Source of the DNA: Klebsormidium nitens
Taxonomy: Eukaryota; Streptophyta; Klebsormidiophyceae; Klebsormidiales; Klebsormidiaceae
NCBI GenBank assembly: GCA_000708835.1
Contig: DF237712.1
Location: 1-35,503, forward strand
Direction of reading: 5' to 3'
DNA length: 35,503 nt
Position 1 is the stretch's first letter; every line of letters begins with the position of its first letter. Below the pieces are notes generated by a model that saw nothing but the letters and a program-made list of their open reading frames with translations, had not been told where the DNA came from and did not search any database. Made by a program: the position numbers and the translations under genes. Below are positions 18,660 to 28,199 of the stretch, one piece after another.

Positions 18660-19735
18660 TGATAAAGGACGCGGATTTGGGATCGAATTTGTGGGCGGAA
18701 ACGATGCTTACGAACAACTGCACTCAAAACCGGATTCCCGTGAGGGTGCACGGCAAAAACCCCGTGGGAGCTATTTGACAGAGAGAAACGGAACCAATAG
18801 CCACTCGCGGGTGTTTGGGGCGCGCGCCTACTTCCACGTGCTCAAAATTAACCGTAAGAAGATGGAGTCGGTGAGAGACACAAGGGGGTGTTGGGCTCGG
18901 AGCCAAACTCCAAATCGTAGCGGATGCTCCGAGAGCGGGATGGTAGGTTGTCAATAAGCGCGACGTCATGTATGAGCTTGGGTGTCCGTGATCGTTGAGT
19001 TTGGCTCCAATCCGGAGAAGGAGAAGGGGGTTTAATGCTCGCGGCCCTAGTCGTGTGAGCCCCCCATCTTGGATGGATGTAGGGGCTACCCTACATTGGA
19101 GCCGACACTCAGGTCGGTGTAGGGGCTCCTCCTACGAGGCCGGAGGCTCACATCGGGAGCGAGGATTATCTTGAAGAGGATGGCGCTCAAAAAGAGAAGA
19201 TACACATCACGCAAGAGGCGGGCGCCATGGAGAAAAACAAATGTATCGGCGAGAAGGGAAGAGCAACCTAAGTGACCGTGAGAGCAACCAGAGCCGTAAA
19301 TAAGTCAAGACGCCGTCGGTGCCATGCAATCCTTCTTGAAGAACGGAACGTCGGAAATTATAAAAGATCTGAAGGGGGTGTGTCCGTTCCCTATGTAGTA
19401 GGTTTACAAAATTAAGCGGATGCGCTTAGGAACGTGAAGTAGTGCAAATACTGTTTTAAGGCGAATGTTACTTGCAGAAGCAGAAGGTTGACTTCGAAGA
19501 GGTTGATGCCCCCGTGAGCAATCATATCATCTTACGGGCGCTTTTAGCGGTGACAGGTCGCACAGGGCGACTTGAAGTTGCACCAAATTAGACGTGAATA
19601 CGGCGTTCCTTTAAGGCGAGCTCCAGGAAGGACTTGAAATGCAGCAGCCGGCCGGTACGAGCAAGGCGGGCCTAACGTGGTTTGGCACCTCAAGCGCACC
19701 TTGCACGGGTTGCGCCGACACGAGACATGACTTCG
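18655..19735 (+). pseudogene. Integrase C-terminus, linker and RT N-terminal part (element H)
   Basis: LIKDADLGSNLWAETM near 18660-18707 and IPVRVHGKNP near 18735 end the integrase. The C-terminal SRVFGARAYFHVLK follows at 18805-18846. The linker contains a duplicated phrase GTAGGGGCT(A/C)C (19078-19128). RT resumes with VDFEEVDAPVSNHIILRALL near 19488-19545, LHQIRREYGVP-like sequence near 19575-19610, and HLKRTLHGLR at 19686-19715, where copia RT would read RQAPRAWH. The frame is lost soon after. Confidence 0.72.
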
Positions 19736-20420
19736 GTACCTCTAGGTATGGTCCGAACTCCCCAATACGGCCCAAATGTTACCTCGTCCGCCGGTCCGTA
19801 ATTGGTTTTCGATCAATCTCCCGAAGGTTTCAAAACGGGCGGCCGGAGGTCACGAGGGGTAGAAATATTGTGCTAGCTCCAAGACAACACCTACGAAACT
19901 TGGACGGATACCACGGTATCACCTGAGCACCTCGGTATTTCTGTGTGAAAGAAAAGTATCCTTTATACACACAAAACCTACCAAATCACCTCATGCGGAG
20001 TCCTCCTTTGCATGGCAATCTACCCCATAGTTGGACAGCCCTATTTGGATGGACCCAAAGATCTTAGAAATTCTCTTCTACGGGTTTGTAGAAGGCATTG
20101 TGCTTGCTTTCAAATATTGGTGTAAAAGCGCCAGAGCTCTAAAGTCTTGTCACTCAGGAACTTGGCTTCTTCTTCTTCTTCTAAAAAACGCCTTTGTCCT
20201 AAAGAGAAACCAACATGGAGCGAAGTCAAAAGTTGTGCCTGTAGCGCCCAACGATCTTCGACGGAGCCCTTCCGAGTCATCACCATACGGTATATTTCGA
20301 ATCTGCAAATTGATCACTTGTAGTGATGCCACATGTCGCGTTGATAATCTTTGGGAAGACCATGCGCAACCCAATATGCTCGAAATGAAAAAGTACTGGA
20401 GTAATCTTTGCAATTGTTTT
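19736..20420. other. Unidentified ~0.7-kb insert replacing the RT catalytic centre (element H)
   Basis: Between the HLKRTLHGLR block and the VKAHLAE block, element H should have about 180 bp encoding the palm with V-W-V-D-D. Instead there are about 685 bp that resemble nothing else in the window. The + strand is open for 130 codons at 20031-20423, without a recognised domain. A (CTT)5-like run is at 20164-20182. Faint complementarity (CATGACTTCGG near 19727; GTGAAGTCGTAG near 20429) is too weak to call terminal repeats. Confidence 0.45.
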
Positions 20421-20823
20421 TGACAGCTCGTGAAGTCGTAGCGGATTGTGAAGGTGAAAGCGCACTTGGCGGAATGGCTTGACGTTCGCGAATTGCTAGA
20501 AGCGACATACTTCTTAGGTGTGGAGCTATTGCGCAATCGGGGGATGCGCATCAGAAGAAGCCAAGGGGTGGATCACCTGGACGGCATGGGTTGGCGGGCG
20601 CACCGACTGCGCTCGGTTGTCTTCGATTTACGAGGGCGGCAATCGGCTTGACGCGACAATGTTTCCTCAAAGCGAGCTCATTTAGAAATTTGCTTTACTT
20701 GACTTGTGCACCTTGCCAAACATTGCTCAATGGGCAATAACGCTTTACACAAGCGCGCAATGTTGGGCGACGGCGCTAGGCTGATGCGCTACTTGACAAG
20801 GAAGCGCGGAAACCGTGGTAATT
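20421..20823 (+). pseudogene. RT C-terminal part and connection (element H)
   Basis: RIVKVKAHLAEWLDVREL followed by LEATYFLGVELLRNR (20440-20540) parallels AKVKAHLAEKFNVRDLGEATYFLG of element C. MFPQSELI near 20660 and LDLCTLPNIAQ near 20697-20735 represent the SELIGSLLYL-CTRPDIAQ connection. ATALG-LMRYLTRKRGNRG at 20770-20820 leads to RNase H. It is cut at 20823 by LTR E2. Confidence 0.72.
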
Positions 20824-21360
20824 TCTTGAGAAACGGAGTTGATTGACGGCCAAATCGTTGCGTTAGGCTCGATAGATTTGAGCCGTATAATTGCGGTGTG
20901 TGTCGTGTAATATCGACCGTAGAAATCGAAGTTTGCATCGTTGAGTATCGACTGTCGGATTGCGTTTGACTCGGATTGTGGATCGTTAGATGTGAGTCAA
21001 CTCGAGTAGTATAGCACCCCGACTACGATGGTACGGTACTACCGAAAACTAGTAGTATAGTGCCCCGATTACAAATCCGAGTGGAATATAGGCCGCATTG
21101 TGAGTGATAGGGTGACCAGTTGATGGAAAGGAATCCATATACTTGAAACGACCAGTGCGTGGAAGTTGGCCCGACCTAGGCTAGAGTACACCTAGCTACG
21201 GGTGACACTAGCTACGCATAGTGACTTTGGACTATTGTCATGCGATGATATTCATTCTAAGAGATGCTTGAAGGGAGAAAGACCCTCCTTTGTGAAGGCG
21301 CTTATGTGTGAGGGTGGTTAGACCCTAGCTTGTGACAAGCATGGGTGGATGATTTCAACA
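20824..21360 (+). repeat. Solo LTR E2 inside element H
   Basis: 537 bp from TCTTGAGAAACGGAG (from TGTTGAG) to GGATGATTTCAACA. Flanks TAATT (20819-20823) and TATTT (21361-21365) fit a target duplication with one change. Pol resumes as RNase H after it. It is the reference copy showing that LTR E1 was split at 7633/12244. Confidence 0.85.
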
Positions 21361-21845
21361 TATTTTTTGGAGAGAGCGCCAAGGTTTTAGAGACATTTCG
21401 TGATGCTGACTGTGCGTCGTCGATACAAGGCGTTTATCAACGAGTCACGTCGTCCTTATGTTGGAAGGAGCGCAGAGCTGGTCGGTCCGTCTTCAATTGA
21501 TGGTTACCTCATCGACGGTGCGGGCGAAATATATAAGCGCAAGATAAGCCGCTAAAGAGGCGTTGTGATTCAAAAACCGCAGCGTGGATCTCGGGTTAAA
21601 CCTGAAACGGTCTAGAAGTATAGCGACAACAAGGGGCAATAAAGCTCCTCCAAGCATCCAATTGCTTCACAACGATCGAAGCACATTAATATGATCCATC
21701 AATCCGCGTCGGAGAGGGCGGCAAAGAAGGACGCCAAATCAGCATATATAGGACGGAGAACGTGAAGGCTGACAAATTCACCAAGGCGTTCACACGGGGG
21801 AAATCCTTTTGGTGTGGAAGAAGAAGGAAATTGAGTAGGATACTT
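21361..21845 (+). pseudogene. RNase H (element H)
   Basis: DADCASSIQGVYQRV at 21399-21445 corresponds to the CDADYAGDxxTRRS motif with the first catalytic Asp. RRAGRSVFN at about 21476-21505 is the SWSSRLQ strand. Then YSDNKGQ-like sequence at 21615-21640, KHPIASQRSKHI-like sequence at 21650-21690, and RTENVKADKFTKAFTRGK at 21752-21805. Heavily frameshifted. RNase H would remove the RNA template during reverse transcription. Confidence 0.78.
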
Positions 21846-21846
21846 A

Positions 21847-21859
21847 GTGGGTGGAGGAC
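21847..21859 (+). other. Polypurine tract of element H
   Basis: GTGGGTGGAGGAC directly before TGTTAAAAGTAAGG. Confidence 0.55.
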
Positions 21860-22449
21860 TGTTAAAAGTAAGGGGTCTTTTAGTTATTCTAATGGGACCG
21901 AGATTAGATTCGAGGTCGAGGGAGATCGAGGTCGAGGTTAGGTCTCAATCGGAATGAAACTAAGACTTTATTGGGTCATGATTAGTCTTTAACGCTTGCG
22001 AGATTGAGGTGTCAACACAATCGCGATTGAACTTGATGTGCTATAAGCCGGAAGCTTAACGGTGGTTGACATTGAAAGCAATGGACATTTACCATGGAGT
22101 TCAAGGTTTCGCAAACAAATATTGAAGTAGGATCAATGTAAACGGATCGATGACTAAGAACACCGCGATCAAAATCGCACAAGATTTAGACGAGATTTAG
22201 ACCGGATTAATAATCGAGTCGTGCGGATCGTCCGATAACAGTTGTTTGAGTGGTTGAAGCTAGGCCGTCAGATCGAAAAGGGGATAACCTAGACAAAGAG
22301 TGGATCATCCAGGAGACTCCATAGAAGCTAGCTACCTGGCTACGTACGCAATTTGGACTTGAATTAGACACTGTCGCGAATATAGTCCAATCGCTAGCGC
22401 GCTTGGTTTCAGCACGGGACTCGTGACGTCACGGTCCGTACTTACAACA
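21860..22449 (+). repeat. 3' LTR of element H (right end tentative)
   Basis: Starts TGTTAAAAGTAAGGGG after the purine tract. GAGGTCGAGGGAGATCGAGGTCGAGG near 21918-21943 is a short internal repeat. The end is placed at ACTTACAACA because it restores TGTT...AACA ends and a 590-bp length, but no second copy of this LTR is available to confirm it. A tRNA-like stretch lies at its end. Confidence 0.45.
22372..22446 (+). other. tRNA-like sequence, copy 1
   Basis: GCGAATATAGTCCAATCGCTAGCGCGCTTGG...ACTCGTGACGTCACGGTCCGTACTTAC has a near match to the pol III A box (TAGTCCAATCGC) and, about 50 bases later, a B-box-like GGTCCG. A second copy lies around 23028-23770. It does not fold into a proper cloverleaf by eye, so it is not called a tRNA gene; a tRNA relic or SINE head is possible. 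Confidence 0.35.
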
Positions 22450-22619
22450 AAATGTGGGATCGGATGGTCCAAGATTCGAATTCCAGTGTTAGCGGCTGCG
22501 GGCAAAATGGTCTAGGCGGGTTAACTACAGCGGGACTTACTCTGGAAGGTGGAAAGCCGGCTGGAAGCCTAGTCCACTCCAGAGGAATGTGCCGGGAGGT
22601 TAGCATAACACTCGCGAGT
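22450..22619. other. Short region between tRNA-like sequence and solo LTR D'
   Basis: Contains GATTCGAATTCC (22473-22484), close to a B box, and TGGTCTAGGCGG near 22508-22519, close to an A box, but in the wrong order for one gene. Confidence 0.3.
22615..22619. repeat. Target-site duplication CGAGT (left)
   Basis: CGAGT before LTR D' is repeated exactly at 23028-23032. Confidence 0.88.
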
Positions 22620-23027
22620 TATTGAATTTAGCTAGGACTACTATTATGTGAGTACGCCCTAAGATCGTAGATGGTTTCACAATCGCTTCATTAAGTTTGA
22701 TAGAGTGGTAATAACCTCCCTCGCATTTACCCCACAGGCAATTACTCCATTGGCAATTACCCCACCGGCAGTTACCCCCACTAGTGATAGTTACCCCTTA
22801 GGCTATTGTGGACCGTCGGATAGGCATCTTTGTGGAATCTTGGGGGCTAGGCCGTTGATGACTGAGTTGACTCACATGGAGCTAAAATTGGACTCGACCA
22901 AGGCTAGAGTAGACCTAGCTACGGATTCATGACTCGGACCATTGCGGGGACCATTGACTGTATTGGTCACTCCTTCCTAGTAGTTGTGCTTGATTTGAAA
23001 GGCGCTCTAAGGCGCTTGCTTTCATTA
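22620..23027 (+). repeat. Solo LTR D' (family C/D)
   Basis: 408 bp, TATTGAATTTAGC to GCTTGCTTTCATTA, parallel to 31172-31575 throughout. It contains a CAATTACCCCAC-type minisatellite at 22710-22800 and the hairpin GGCGCTCTAAGGCGCTT near the end. Flanked by CGAGT on both sides. The family is the reverse of the LTRs of element C. Confidence 0.9.
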
Positions 23028-23083
23028 CGAGTATAGTCTAGTTGGTAGCGCGCTTGGTTTAAGTACGGGACTCGTGACCTCAT
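23028..23083 (+). other. tRNA-like sequence, copy 2, left half
   Basis: CGAGTATAGTCTAGTTGGTAGCGCGCTTGG...ACTCGTGACCTCAT. TAGTCTAGTTGG fits the A-box consensus TRGYNNARNNGG at every position. Its 5' end was separated by LTR D' and its 3' part (CACGGTTCGTACTTACA, 23753 onward) by LTR I'. Confidence 0.4.
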
Positions 23084-23747
23084 TGTTGAATTCACACGCT
23101 CATATTTGGAGCCTACGAGGGATGCAACCACCCTCACACACAAGCGCCTTCACACAAGGAGCGTCCTAACTTCGAACAAGCATCTCTTCGTATGAATATC
23201 AATGACATGTCAATGGTTGAAGTCAAATCCAATCCAGTAGCTCGGTCTACTTCAACCTAGTCCAAGTCTACCATAACCCTTAGATACGTGGATAGTATAA
23301 TCGACGGCCTAGCCTCACTCACTGCAAACCAACTACCATCGAACGGTCCACACAAATCCGGTCCTAAACTCTTGCATCTACCTTTCCCAGCTCTGAATCT
23401 CCCAAGTTCTTCCAAATCCGTTTGGTCTTACTCTGCCAACTACTTGGGCTATTTGGTCTTAATCTGTCAAGCACACAATCCCTTTCATCTAAATCCATCA
23501 AGCACTCGACTTCTTTATCTTATTCTGCAAAGCACTCAGCTCCTCATATCTTAATCCATCAAGCACTCAATTCTTTTTATTCTAATCTGCTAAGCCCTTT
23601 ATCTCTTCTCTCTTAAATTGCCGAGTCATCAACTTCTTTCATCTTAATGTGTCACAGCTCTCACTTTTTCTAATCTTGAGCTCCAGTAATTATTCTTTTG
23701 TTTTTAATGTCCACAATTTTGGCCGTCAACCAGCCTTAGCCTCAACA
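23084..23747 (-). repeat. Solo LTR I' (family I)
   Basis: 664 bp, TGTTGAATTCACACGC to AGCCTCAACA on the + strand, the inverse of LTR I at 27495-28128. Flanks CTCAT (23079-23083) and CACAT (23748-23752) fit a target duplication with one change. An array of ~31-bp units lies at about 23405-23685, and CAAGCGCCTTCACACAAGGAGCGTCC is the conserved hairpin. Confidence 0.85.
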
Positions 23748-25430
23748 CACATCACGGTTCGTACTTACATTGACATCTCGTCTTGCAATGGATATTCATT
23801 TCTAATAGCAGTGCATTTGAATGGCGCTTTTTTTCTCCCAGCCGCCGCCGGCAATCTACTCAATGCCGTGCAAATTTTTGTCCGAGGTGGAAATTCAACA
23901 CGCGAGCAAAGCTTACTTTATAGAGCTGGTAACTTTCATCAAAATCGATTGTATCAGCATCATCATTCTCTTTTGCGGTGGTGGGGAAGATAATAGAACG
24001 CACAATTGCTCCTAGATTGCCAAGTGATGGGGCGCCACAAACTTGGGCTCTTTAAAAGCATCAGCTGCCATCAGACCTTCATCAGGCCCGATCAACGGCT
24101 GGCGATGGGCCGCATTAACTGTGGATCTCATTGCGAATTGTTAGTATCGGATGTTAAATATCATGGGCCGTACCACTGGGCTATCCTTGCGCATCGAAGA
24201 GCCGAGTGGTATACGGCCCATGATTTTTTACAAAAAGTGGAGCCGAGGGCATCTGTTTATGACCCGTCGGTAATTGCGCGCCCAATTGGTAGCGCGTTAA
24301 ACTTAACATCGGAAACTTTCGTACTTAATGCTGCTGACTAGAATGGTCAAGGCATGCATGTCTATTGTGCTCCCGAGCATGTGCCGAGAATCCGACAGGT
24401 AATCCATGAACGAGCTGGATGATGTTCTCTTTGGAAAAAGCATAGCACGCTTGCGCTTGACGGCGGTGGGCTCTTCTTGCGAAAACCAAACCGGAATCCG
24501 AAAAGTATCTGCATTGAGAACTAAAAAGGCGCATGGGTGCGACACTTGCCAAGCTGCATTTCTTCAGTGTGTTGATCAACTGGGTGAAAGCATTGGGGAC
24601 AATGAGCTTTGATCAAGGTTGAGGGCCGCAGGTCGCTAAAATTCGGGAGCTTGCAAATGCGACGAGCTACTTGCATTCTGGCGAGCTCAAGGGGACTCGG
24701 AGAATCAGCTGGACGACCTTGAAATCGACTCTGCCGGGGAATGGAAGGATGCAGACACCGATTCAGGCATCATTTGCAACGGGATCCCGCATCGTATGCG
24801 GCTTAAATTTATGCCCGCACTAACGAGGTAAAGCTGCCGCTTTGTGGCAAGACACACTGTGACGTCAAGGAACTATCACTAAGTGCTTGTACTCGTTTTC
24901 ATAGTACCCGACCTCACTCTCGAACAGGATCCTGCAACTGTACCTTGATATAACGGCCATGCTCCTAGAAAAATCGGCTTTCAATCGCCTCATTTGTAAG
25001 AAAAGCATGCCTCTCTCGAAATTTGCAAAGGAGCAAGGCGTAAAAAAGTCTGTCAATCTGTCAACGTTTAATTGATGCTCTTCAGTTAGGCAGAGTTCTC
25101 AAATAAGAGAGGAGGCAGACGGTTTTAAAAGGAAACCTCCACGTGCTTGATGAGTCACTTTGTGCAACGCACGAAGTAGAGAACGCTGCTGAGCTCGCCC
25201 AAGGGATCCAATACGCCGCTCTTGGCTTCCAAAACGCGCAGATTGCTGGCATGACCAATGACCGCAGGACCAATGCGAGATACGAACGGAACAAGGAGCT
25301 GATGTTGCAGGGATCAAAAGGTCGCATTCTTTGCGGTAGTGGAACATGTTCAATTCCAAAGCTCCAAAGGTGAGTTGTTGATTGGTTACACTTAAAGGGC
25401 ATGAACTTTGATATTTGCTAGCTCAGTGCT
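23748..25430. other. Unassigned coding-like region
   Basis: Starts with the 3' half of tRNA-like copy 2. Farther right are scattered open frames on the + strand: 23821-24015 (64 codons), 24006-24341 (111), 24406-24612 (68), 25143-25373 (76, with HEVENAAELAQGIQYAALGF). An acidic stretch reading DDLEIDSAGEWKDADTDSG lies at about 24708-24765. They look like eroded exons of a protein gene, perhaps the one whose Pif1 exon is at 26994-27210, but no domain is recognised. Confidence 0.35.
24160..24224. repeat. Long inverted repeat (hairpin)
   Basis: ATCATGGGCCGTACCACT at 24160-24177 is complementary to AGTGGTATACGGCCCATGAT at 24205-24224, with a 2-nt bulge and a 27-nt loop. A T6 run follows at 24223-24229. 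Confidence 0.8.
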
Positions 25431-25439
25431 TTTGACGTT

Positions 25440-26945
25440 GCAAGCTGTAAGAACGTTCGCAAGATCGAACGGCGTCACAAATGACGACGTGTATGCACCC
25501 CAAGCCGCATGCTGCTTTCAGTGACAAGATCACTATGTCGGGTTGCTCCCTGCTCGGGTCTTTGAAGATTTAAACTTCGTGCAATACACCTTTGGAAAGC
25601 TCCTTGGTCTCTTTCACAAGTCGCTTTATCAGGTTCCCCCGGGCTCCATTCTTTATTGATTTGAGCGTGCCGCCCACCATTGAAGGGCTTATCAGATTGT
25701 ACTTCACTGTATCAACTTCGTAGATATTGCAGCCTGCAGGTGGCGAGTTTTGCGCCATAAGCCCCGTGCCATAATTTCTTCGACAATGCCACTTTCTCGT
25801 GTTCCTTAGGGCTCCATCCTTTTATTATTGGAACGTGCCGCCCACCATTTACAACATATTTGAATTCCTTTGAACTTGGCCAAGTCGACACTCTGTTCAA
25901 ACGCCACGTTAGCAGCTTTTGCGGACGTTACAGGTGACGGGCTCCGCGCCCAAGGCCCCGCGGCCGCTCTCTTTGACAGTGTCACTTTGTTCGGTTCCCC
26001 AACGCTCCGTCCTTTGGAGATTTGAACGTGCCGCCCACCTTTAGGAAGCTTATCGATTTCTTCTCAATATGGTCGTTTCAACTTTGTGTAAGCGTGACTT
26101 CAGCAGCTTTTGCGGACGTTACCACTGACGGGTTCCGCGCCCCAGGCCTCGCAGCCGCTCTCTACGGCAGTGCCATTGTCGGGGTTCCCAAAGCACCGTT
26201 CGTTGAAAATTTAAACGTGCCGCATACCATTTAAGAATTAATCGAGTTCTTCTTAGCTTGGTTGTTTCGAAACTCTGTTTGGTCGTGACATAAGCAGCTT
26301 CCATGGACTTTACACGTGACGGGTTGTACGCTCCAGGCCCCGCAGTTGCTCTCTTTGAGAGCGTCACTTTGTCGGGGTCCACCCTATAGAGGTTTTAACG
26401 TCGCGCCCACCATTAGAAAGCTGTTGAAATCTTGCTTCACCTTGCCAATTTACGATATCGTCGATGAGTGACGTAAGCAGCTTTCGCGGATGTTACAAGT
26501 GACGGATTCGATATCCGAGCTGCCCTACGGCTGCTCTCGTCAATATTGCCACTTTGCCGGCTTCCTCAGATCTCAATTCCCAGAATTCGAACGTGCCTCC
26601 CACCATCAAAAAGCTCCTCCATATGTACTTCACATAGAGTTTTTGAAAATCTGGTCAAAACGTGACGTTAGCAACTTTTATGGACGGTACAGATGACGGG
26701 TCCGAAGCCCCAGGCTGCTCGGCTGCATATTGTGAAAGGGCTTCTTTGATGCGCTTCCGGGGCTCCCATCTTTGATATTTGAAAACATATAATCCCGGTG
26801 ACAAGCTCTTTGAAATTCCAACTTAATCAAAGCCCGTTGCTATCAAACTTCACTGGCTTTCAACAAGTCCCGACAATTTTACAGGTGACATCTTACGCAC
26901 CTCAAAGCCAAGGAGTTGCAGCCCGACAGCAATCTCGTAATTGTC
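25440..26945. repeat. Tandem array, ~192-bp unit, about 7-8 copies
   Basis: A recurring phrase (AGCAGCTTTTGCGGACGTTAC)(AG)GTGACGGG...GCCGCTCTCTTTGACAGTGTCACTTTGTCGGG and GAACGTGCCGCCCACCATT appears with its GTGACGG anchor near 25738 (degraded), 25931, 26124, 26315, 26498, 26690 and 26883, i.e. 183-193 bp apart. An older, partly deleted unit lies at 25485-25735. The copies are well diverged, so the array is old. No gene is encoded consistently across units. Confidence 0.85.
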
Positions 26946-26993
26946 TCAATTCTTTTGATCCATGAAAGCAATCCTCCTGCATGCATGTCCAAA

Positions 26994-27210
26994 TCCGAAC
27001 ATACGCTTCATCATATGTTTATCACTGGTTGTGCTGGCGTGGGAAAATCTTTCCTCATCAAACGTCTACACGAGTTCCAGGAGCGCGCGCACCCGGGCCC
27101 TGGCAGAGTTTGAAGATGGACGAGCTGTCGTGATTTGCGCTTCCACTGGAGGGGCCGCCTTCAACATCAGTGGCCAAACGAATCGGTCAGCCCTCAATAT
27201 ACTCGTAAGT
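26994..27210 (+). pseudogene. Pif1-type helicase exon fragment
   Basis: LHHMFITGCAGVGKSFLIKR with LHEFQERAHPG in one frame, then after a one-base shift RAVVICASTGGAAFNISGQT. The first is the Walker A loop (GCAGVGKS at 27027-27050) and the second helicase motif Ia of SF1 Pif1 proteins, including those of Helitrons and other large transposons. It ends at ILGTAAGT, a strong 5' splice site at 27207. No motif II (DEKS/DEVS) exon is visible in the following 280 bp. A Helitron origin is possible but no Rep domain or Helitron ends were found. Confidence 0.72.
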
Positions 27211-27494
27211 CTTCTTCAAATTTAACAAACACGACAAAACTCACCAAATAGTGTGTGACGCACCGATACTCGTTGCGATTGTTTAAAGTAGTCAACGCAG
27301 GTCGCATCTGAAAGTTGCCTCGAAAACTCACAATGTCTTAATGGCTTTTCTTTGAGTCCATAATCAATTCAAATTGAATGCCATGTCAGCTTTGCGTCTA
27401 TACCACCATCCTCTAATCCAACCGGAGACTTCCTTTCTCTCAAATTCTCAAAATTTATTGGTAGCACTGCCGACAGAAACGGCTCTCAACGCTC
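27211..27494. other. Presumed intron / unassigned flank of Pif1 exon
   Basis: Begins GTAAGTCTTC. No further helicase motif seen before LTR I starts at 27495. Confidence 0.35.
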
Positions 27495-28128
27495 TGTTGA
27501 AATTAAGATAGATTGACGGCCAAATTGTTGAAATTAGAGCAAGGACAATTGGTACTTGTAAGAGGAAGATCAAAGAGATGGATGTCTTGACAGATTAAGA
27601 TGAAAGGATTGAGTGCTTGATATGTTAAGATAAAAAGCTAAATGCTTGGCAGATTAAGATAAAAGAAGTTGAGTGGTTGATCCAATAAGATGAAAGGGAT
27701 TGTGTGCTTGGCAGATGAAGACCAAATAGCGCAAGCAGCTGGCAAATCAAAATCAAATAGCCCAAGTAGTTGACCAATTAGAACCAAACAGATTTGGAAG
27801 AAGAAGAACTTGGGAGATTAAGAACCCGGAAAAGGTAGATGCAAGAGATGAAAACCGAATATATATGGACCGTTCGATGGTAGTTGGTTGGAGTGAGTGA
27901 AGCTAGGCCCTTGATTACCGTTCCACGCATCGAAGGGTTATGCATGGTAGACTTGGATCACGTTGAAGTAGACCTAGCCACGGGATTACACTTGATTTGA
28001 AACATTATCATGTGATTGAAGTCCTTTCGAAGAGATGCTTGATGAGAGTTAGGGCGCTTCTTTTGTGAAGGCGCTTGTATGTGATTGAATCCCTCGTAGG
28101 TTCCAAGCATGAACATATGATCTCAACA
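27495..28128 (+). repeat. 5' LTR of element I
   Basis: 634 bp, TGTTGAAATTAAGATAG to ATGATCTCAACA, followed by a primer site. Contains TTGACGGCCAAATTGTTG near the start (shared with families B and E), seven ~31-bp minisatellite units (27588-27800), a TATATATGG box-like stretch near 27861, and the hairpin GGGCGCTTCTTTTGTGAAGGCGC (28052-28075). Confidence 0.88.
27588..27800 (+). repeat. 31-bp minisatellite inside LTR I
   Basis: Units of 29-31 bp of the form TGGCAGATTAAGATAAAAG-GAGTGCT start at 27588, 27618, 27647, 27678, 27709, 27740 and 27771. The inverse LTR I' has a longer array of the same unit. Confidence 0.8.
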
Positions 28129-28141
28129 AGGTATGGGCCCA
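28129..28141 (+). other. Primer-binding site of element I (half-tRNA iMet type)
   Basis: AGGTATGGGCCCA abuts CTCAACA. It matches GGTTATGGGCCCA if one T is lost. Confidence 0.75.
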
Positions 28142-28199
28142 GAACAACGCTTCCTAGGTGAAGGAGGATGATAAGGTTGTTGTGAGGTTGAGAGAAAGA

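Larger units (their letters stand above)
17600..22449 (+). mobile_element. Element H: old copia element with three nested insertions
   Basis: Pieces of one + strand pol occur in the correct order: pre-integrase/integrase 17620-18155, integrase end to RT 18655-19735, RT end and connection 20421-20823, RNase H 21366-21840, then purine tract and LTR at 21860. They are separated by solo LTR F3, an unidentified insert and LTR E2. Gag and 5' LTR are not present upstream. Confidence 0.8.

Noticed and set aside
22372-22446. Functional tRNA gene
   Set aside because: A box acceptable but the B box is weak and neither the anticodon stem nor the acceptor stem pairs.
25440-26945. CRISPR-like array
   Set aside because: Units are ~192 bp and diverge along their whole length; there are no short identical repeats with unique spacers, and the context is eukaryotic.
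26994-27494. Helitron call
   Set aside because: Only two helicase motifs; no Rep domain, no 5' TC or 3' hairpin-CTRR end found. The 24160-24224 hairpin is not followed by CTRR.
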